Source: Dermanyssus gallinae (lineage: Eukaryota > Arthropoda > Arachnida > Mesostigmata > Dermanyssidae). From it: 64,000 bases of DNA. This document shows, one piece after another, positions 57,986 through 64,000 of this stretch (within the stretch, counting starts at the first letter, position 1; every line of letters starts with the position of its first letter). The DNA lies in the NCBI GenBank assembly GCA_003439945.1, contig QVRM01006119.1, positions 1 through 64,000 of the forward strand, in the 5' to 3' direction. The position numbers and the translations under genes were made by a program. The notes under the pieces are model-generated. The model was not told the DNA's origin. It searched no databases and was given only the letters and a program-made list of their open reading frames with translations.

Positions 57986-58035
<50 letters not shown>
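57986..58035. repeat. (TA)n microsatellite at LINE 5' end
   Basis: Pure TA run at the truncation point of the LINE. Confidence 0.9.
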
Positions 58036-58038
<3 letters not shown>

Positions 58039-58121
58039 CTTTACTCTTGCTCCAAAACGGAGCGTTCTGCGTCATTATCAACTTGCGTTGATAACTCGAC
58101 GAACTAACGAGTGTGATGCTA

Positions 58122-58150
58122 TATGTGACATGATTTTCATATTCACCTTA

Positions 58151-58190
<40 letters not shown>

Positions 58191-58218
58191 CATGGTTTTC
58201 ATATTCACCTTAGTACAC

Positions 58219-58253
<35 letters not shown>
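58122..58253. repeat. Two tandem ~65-bp units containing (TA)n
   Basis: The phrase TGACATG(A/G)TTTTCATATT and CACCTTAGTACA, each followed by a TA run, occurs twice in direct order. Confidence 0.9.
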
Positions 58254-58257
<4 letters not shown>

Positions 58258-58280
58258 AATCAAAGAACCTAACCACCTAT

Positions 58281-59724
58281 TCAGGTCGATCTCATAGGTA
58301 CTGAATGATACCGCGATGATGCGCATACCGCGTGCTGGTATGACATTTTCGGGGTGAAGGCATATGTTGTGGCACGGGGGTTGCGTTCGATACGTGCGAC
58401 ACCGGCTCCCCTTAGAGCCGACGTGACATTAGCAGGATGGCACTGCGACGCGTCTCTTTCGAGCCGAACTGCGAGCAGAACAACTAACCCCAATAATGGA
58501 CACAACAGCGCCATAGCGTTGTGTATACGTATATCGTATTTACAGTAGCAGGACGACACGACCGGATCGATCTGATTGGTGGGTCGGCCGGCGGGGCGTT
58601 CGCTGAGTTTGCGATGCGGTGCTATCAAGGCCATCATCAGTTTGGCCGGTATGGATAATAACCATCGTGCCTCTGTTGTATGTCGCTTAGCGTTCGGCTG
58701 GGTGGGTGGTTGGTTGGTTGGGTTGCAATCACACCCACCACCTAAAAGAACATAAACAGCGCGTGCCCGTTTTGCCTGCGCTTGTGCACACGTCGCCTCT
58801 GCCGTTGTGGTTGTTCTTGTTGTTGTCGTCGTCATCGTTGTTTATCGACTAGGCCTAGTTTTACTGTTTTACTGACAGAAATCTCCCCACAGGAGCAAAA
58901 GCAGCAAAACAACATCAACAACAACAACAGCAATAACAACAACCAAGGCAATGACAGCAAAACATCAACAACAGCAACAATAACAACAACAACAACAGCC
59001 GAGCGACAGGCCGCGACAATACGACGACGACGTCGACGATAGCGGCGTCGACGACGACGAGATCCACCCACCACTGACGAACGCAAAATATGTCTCTCCC
59101 GCCTCGCCGCCCCCCCCCCCCCCCCCCAGTTGTTAGCGGCCAAGCCACGGGGCTGCGGCGGTGCCCCCATGGGCATCGGTCGGTCGACCGACGCCCCTCT
59201 TATGGGCGCTTAGTCAGCCAGCGAGCTCGCCGAGCGAACCAACAAACCAGCGCACCGCCGAACAGCTCTAGCGACAAAACGAACCAGTGAATGAATGGAT
59301 AAATAAATGACTGACTGACTGCCTGCCTGCCTGCTAGGCTGTTCGTCTGCCCGAGGCAAAACTGCAGAAGCACGAGACCCGCATTGCCGTAGTCGCGACT
59401 GGTGTCGCTGTCGCTGCCTACGCACGCAGACCCGGCGTACGACGGGCGACGACAAGCGACGAACCACCTACGACTACAACGGCTACGCCTCTGTATGTCT
59501 ATGGAGCGGGTGGTGGTGGTGCAGCAGCAGCTACTGCGGCTGCAGTCATAGAGAACCCGTAAATAAACAAGAGAAAGCAATTAACGTGGAACAAAGCCTG
59601 CGCCGCCGCCGCCGCCGCATTTTCCTCGAGCTCGACGGACGTCTACATAGATATTGAGAACGGGAAAGCCATGCTCCCGACCGAGAGAGAGAGAAGGAGA
59701 CGAATATGTATATTTGTGTGTGTG

Positions 59725-59757
<33 letters not shown>

Positions 59758-60085
59758 GGGGGGGGAAACCACTATATACTGCTAGACTAACACGACGACA
59801 CGAGAAGGCCAATATTGAATTGACTCAGAGACGGCTTGGTTGCTTCTATAGAAGTGAAACTCGCACGTTGCCGCGTCGTTGTAACCTCAGCACCAGCAGC
59901 CGCCGAGATCGTTGGGCAGGACCTCGCGCGCCAAATCACAATAGCCCCAAAAAAGGGGTTCGTTGTAGCACACACAATATATAGTTGCTTGCAGCAAAAC
60001 AAACGCACGGGTTACAGTATCCTGCTCACAATGCTCGCTCAATGATGCGGGCTGCTGGTTATGGCCGCCTTGTATTGTTGTTAAA
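58281..60085. other. GC-rich low-complexity region, no supported gene
   Basis: Contains CAA/CAG-rich runs (58910-58998), GAC repeats, a C18 run (59110-59127), CTGA/CTGC tetranucleotides (59310-59335), GCC repeats (59600-59618), and GT, TA, GA and G10 runs (59714-59766). Several long ORFs on both strands are low-complexity. The composition would fit a promoter or 5' UTR of an arthropod gene, but there is no family match. Confidence 0.45.
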
Positions 60086-60151
60086 TAAACAATAATAATA
60101 TTTTTTTATGCACGTTTTCGCCTCTCAATTGTAACGTTTAAACAATGATAA

Positions 60152-60189
60152 GTAATAATTGTAATAATAATAATAGTAATTTTTTTTTT
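60152..60189. repeat. (TAA)n and poly(T) at LINE 3' end
   Basis: TAA/ATA units followed by about ten T. Seen from the minus-strand LINE this is a poly(A) tail followed by ATT repeats, that is, the 3' junction with its target. Confidence 0.8.
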
Positions 60190-63100
60190 AACAAGGGTTT
60201 ATTTTATCAATATGTACATATATCACAATTATCAATATATTACTTATGTTATATCTACAATATTGCTTATATTATTCTTATTGCTTGAATGTCGGTGACC
60301 ACTCAACATTATCTTGGCGTTGCCTCTCTGTAATTCTAATGACACTCTCTGTCAAAGGAAAGCGGTCGATCTTGGCTCCGCTGTGGCCTCGAAGAGCTTC
60401 TTCGCAAGCGCCTTTGTCAGTTTGAGTGCATCCTTGCCCCAAACACCAGATGAGTCGAGGCCGAACGCCATTACAACGTGGTCCTCAAGGAGATACGCGT
60501 ATAAGCGCCGTTTATGCATCTCCCGTTGGTGGATAATGTTGCCGACGCCCGCGTTGGCTAGTGCACGATAGCCGAGGGCGTACGTGTCGAAGACGGTGAC
60601 GTCCCATGCCAGCGGCCGGTTGCGGTCCCAGTCTCGGCTGGTAAAGCCGTCCGGTCGACGCTTGGCGTCGCTCTGTAGTCCACCAGGCTCCAGTGTGACG
60701 CGGTAGCCGGCTTGTCTGAAAGCGCGCCCGAGGATGTCATTAATGGCATTGTGGCGGCCCTGCGTAAGCCCAGCCAGCTTAGTGCAACTAAGTCGGTGCA
60801 GGCCACGTTCATCCACCGTTCCACCACACGGGCATGCCTCTGTCTCAAACATGGCAATGCCAAGTCTGAGGCCACTGACGGCACGGAAGTGGTCATCAGC
60901 CAGCTTACTGCCGACTAGCTCGGATGGAAACAGGTCAAGCCACGCTCCGGCAGCGTCGGATGAAACCGCTTTCAGTCTAATGCCGTCTATATCTAACTCA
61001 CAGGCCGACAGAAGAGTTAAGTGGGTAGCCTAAGCGGCGATTTGGTCCCACCCCTTCTGTCTAGTGACCTGTTCCTCAGAAGGACGACCAGACTGACGCG
61101 CGTCCCAGATCAGAATGGCGTCTTGTTGGTGGCTGATGAGTCCGCCGGTAGTAGCGGCCACTGCAGAGGCGCAGCTATGCGACGAAGCAAGAAAAACGGG
61201 CAAGGCAAGGTCCGTGGCCGAGCGAATGCCCATTCCACCCAGCCGGACCGATAGGCTTGCCTGCATCCATGCCATATCATCGAGCGTCAGGTCAAGGATG
61301 TTTTCCAAGGCTCTCCTCACTTGGTCGTCGAGGTCTAAAGCTTCTGACGGCAAAAGGAAGGTAGGTGAGGTCCGTAGTACATACAAGACCCTTTGTACTC
61401 CCATTGCGTGCCGAAGCAGAAAGTAGGCTTAATGTCTACCGAGATGACCCAGCCTCTGGTAAAGTCGGGAGAGTTGTTCTCCCTTCTCGGCCAGTACCGG
61501 GCCGATCATTTCGGGGAAGACCGCCGTACCCAGCAGATCCAGTTCACACCGGTCCTTTACAAGGATGCCCGGGAGGTTGCTGTTAAATTCTGCAATCACC
61601 TGCTGTCTCTATTCGTCCTCGAAACCCTGTAGGAATAACTCGCATTTAGATGGGCTAAGCTGCATCCCGCTCCATTGCTCGAACGCTCTGAGATCCTTGA
61701 TGTCTTTGAGTAATGCCAAAGGATCGTTGTCAAGAAGGGTCGCATTGTCGAGGTAAAACAGAGGGACCTTGGATGTCACCTGTTTGACGTACTGATGCAA
61801 CAGCAGGCTAAACGCAAGAGGAGCCGCTACGTCTCCCTGCTGACAACCGGCTGATGACCTGATTTCAACTTCACCGAACATCAGAGGAGTCGGCCTGCTA
61901 TATGCCTGGTGCATCATTGGATAGAGGGCCGGGGCGTGCTTGGAAACCTCTGCCAAAAGTTGTTCTCGTTTGTTCAAGTTAAACGCATTTTTGAAATCTA
62001 ATTTTAGAAGGCAGCATTTCTCGTTGTTTTCGAGGAAGGTGCGAGCCGTGTGGGCAATTATTTCTGCACCATTATGAGTGGCGTACCCCATTTGCCTAGG
62101 TTGCAGGTAGTTTTTCACATTGACCTGGGGAAGCAGGGTCTTTGTGGCCAGTCTACGCAAGGTGCAGCCAACGGCTACGGGTCGGTATCCTCCGGTTTTC
62201 TTCTTCAGGGCAATAAGCCACCCTCCATATATGACGTTTCTCACAGTCTCCGGAACTTGCCCGTTACGTATGATGTCGCATACCTTAGCGAGTGTTTCCA
62301 GCACATCGTTGTGGTCTCCGTTGGCAGGGAGAAAGCATTTTAGATGGTCAGGCGTGAGGCCGTCGAGGCTTCCCGCCGCACCGGATGGAAAGGTGCGAAG
62401 TGCCTTGGCAACATCCTCGCTTGAGCATGACCCAACCGCTGGCAAGCCGATAGGGGATGATGGCACCACGTCCCCTGCGGGAGCAGGAGGGTGTTTTGCA
62501 ATCATCTTATCAATCGACTCCTTTGTTACGGGCGCAATCATCTCATCGGAAGACAAGATTCTAATGGCGCTCCGCACATTAAAATCCATGGAAAGCTTGT
62601 GAGCAGCGATCTGGGCGCGAGTTTTATCCGTCAATACACGTTTGCCTCGCCCCTCAGCCTCCATGCAAGTGAGAGTGGCAGCTCCCAAAAGGGCCACCTC
62701 TTCTTTGACTACGATGGCCAAGCTATGGCCTCCTTGGGTTTCCTTGTTCACGTGGAGGACTTTTGGGGCGAGGGTAAGCAGCGCGGTCCAGCTCGCTTCG
62801 TCATTCTTTTTCACGACGTCTTTAAGCAGACGGTAGAAGAGTCCGCGCAAAGGAATTCCCGCTCCCTTTGGGATCCTGCGCAGTACCTTGCGTGTCATCT
62901 TGGCGTTGGCGAGTAACTTGTGAAGAGAAAGGGGAGAGGAAGACGGCAGGTGATGATCAGGTGTCGGCCCTCCATTTACTTGCGGCTGGCTGGCGGGTTG
63001 AGGAAAGAATTCTGCTTGTGGAGCGTGCGAAGAAGATTGTGAGATGCTGCTAGTAGCGGCCTGTTGGAGCACTGCTGGTCCACTAGACTCGGCTATCTTC

Positions 63101-63423
63101 TTCTTATGAGTCCTTCCTGCGTGGATCTGGACACCCCGCTTCGTAGGAAAACACATAGAACACCACTGACATCGAAACTCATTAGCCATTACTGCTACCT
63201 CTTTGAAGCTAAGCAGTTGCTGGCTTTGCTGTGGCTGTCCACTTCACATGCCTCGCCGTGCCAAGTGAAAATGGCGTTTTAATTGTCGGCGCGGTGATTT
63301 TTTTTTCTTTTGAATAGTAGATCAGACGCTTCAAGCTCAAAATATCGGGTGAGCAGCCGTTACGAATTCGAATTTGAATGACAGCAACACGCCGCTCGGA
63401 GCCTACGACCTGTTATGTTATGT
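60190..63423 (-). mobile_element. Dong/R4-like LINE, near intact, in (TAA)n
   Basis: A single-ORF RLE LINE bounded on both sides by (TAA)n tracts (60152-60180 and 63424-63490), with an A-run at its 3' end. Dong of Bombyx mori, an R4-clade element, is known to insert in TAA repeats. The 5' UTR is about 230 bases. The coding frame has no frameshift, only three nonsense codons, so the insertion is much younger than its neighbours. A fragmentary relative is at 27.4-28.3 kb. Confidence 0.88.
60352..63189 (-). pseudogene. Dong-like ORF: C2H2 finger, RT, RLE (three nonsense codons)
   Basis: The ATG at 63189 opens a frame of 945 codons to the stop at 60352. C2H2 finger: CQWCSMCFPTKRG...HAGRTH at residues 6-28. 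RT: GSLDGLTPDHLK, LKLDFKNAFN (motif A), GCQQGDVAAPLAFS (motif B), and the catalytic box YLDN at 61755-61744, whose second Asp is Asn. The thumb has VRLGGMGIRSATDLALP. RLE: CPCGGTVDERGLHRLSC, RRPDG and AWDVTVFD. In-frame stops: TAG 61611-61609, TAA 61431-61429, TAG 61032-61030. No indel disrupts the frame, since the readable segments start at multiples of three from 63189. Confidence 0.88.
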
Positions 63424-63490
63424 TAATAATAGTAAGAATAATAATAATAATAATTCATATTATTATTATTATTAGTAGTAGTAGTATTAT
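63424..63490. repeat. (TAA)n/(ATT)n hairpin-forming repeat
   Basis: AAT units followed by ATT units around TTCATA, then AGT units. It is the 5' junction of the Dong-like LINE; the two halves are mutually complementary. Confidence 0.9.
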
Positions 63491-64000
63491 AAAGTTAATC
63501 GTAATTATAATCATTTCTATTAATACATAGCGCGCTGTTGATCTGTCTTTAGCAGTCTTCTCCTTTTTCTGCGTATATCATCAACTTAAACAGATATTAA
63601 CCTAGCATCTTTGATCTGACTGAACATTCCTAGGACTTTATTTAATATTAAAATATCTGTATAACCATAGCATTTACTGTTTGGATGCATGCGACTGCAC
63701 CTAAAAATGCTTTTAGTGAAAATCATTAATCAGTCGATTTTGGATAGGGAAAACGGTTGAAGAGTTCAGACGGTATTCTTGAGGAGAGCCATCACACACG
63801 ATAATCAATCAAGCGTCAACATCTAGGAGATAAATACCTGGAAAAGTTCTAAAAATGGATTGTCGGACGAAACAGGGACGACTGTATGTTATAGTAGAGA
63901 ACTTGTGCGTTAGAACTTATATTTAAATGGCATAACGAGACAACTTACCAATAGTTACTCAATAGGGCACTCTATCATCGCATAGGAGGTGCTTGCGGAC
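63491..64000. other. Unassigned sequence
   Basis: AT-rich, no ORF of note and no recognised repeat to the end of the window. Confidence 0.4.

Overview
The window is animal nuclear DNA built almost entirely from transposable elements and microsatellites. No host gene could be identified with confidence. A mariner transposon, Dong/R4-like retrotransposons, TA-flanked foldback MITEs and very abundant (TA)n tracts suggest an arthropod. A chelicerate such as a tick or mite is possible, but nothing here settles the species.

Layout. 21-4445 holds a long two-ORF LINE on the minus strand, with a gag-like ORF1 and a zinc finger-RT-restriction-like endonuclease (RLE) ORF2. 4.45-7.74 kb holds a TA-rich minisatellite, a full-length mariner (5170-6490) and a foldback MITE. 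7.74-15.5 kb is mostly unassigned, with an unknown inverted repeat family and a possible LINE ORF1 scrap. 15.5-20.6 kb is a second two-ORF RLE LINE split by an apurinic-endonuclease (APE)-type LINE that carries an internal inversion. 20.6-24.8 kb is unassigned sequence and trinucleotide repeats. 24.8-28.3 kb holds a MITE and a broken Dong-like fragment ending in (TAA)n. 31-33.2 kb holds an unknown repeat, a tRNA-like SINE and a second foldback MITE. 34.9-38.6 kb holds relics of two more LINEs. 41.1-50.3 kb is an RLE LINE plus MITE block, most of which is tandemly duplicated with a 3476-bp offset and very few differences. 55.4-58 kb holds a mariner relic and an APE-type LINE. 60.19-63.42 kb is a nearly intact single-ORF Dong-like LINE set in (TAA)n repeats.

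How they relate. DNA transposons and LINEs share the simple repeats as landing sites: mariner and MITE ends abut (TA)n, the 5' ends of several LINEs stop at (TA)n, and the two Dong-like copies stop at (TAA)n. None of the retrotransposon or mariner reading frames is intact. The most unusual object is the element at 21-4445: it joins an ORF1 of the kind known from APE-type LINEs to an RLE-type ORF2 through a TAATG stop-start overlap, and a second damaged copy (15.5-20.6 kb) keeps the same order. GC-rich stretches at 11.5-12.25, 23.5-24.75, 33.3-34.6, 39.9-40.9, 53.6-54.3 and 58.3-60.0 kb could be promoters or exons of unrecognised genes, but no protein family or splice pattern supports this.
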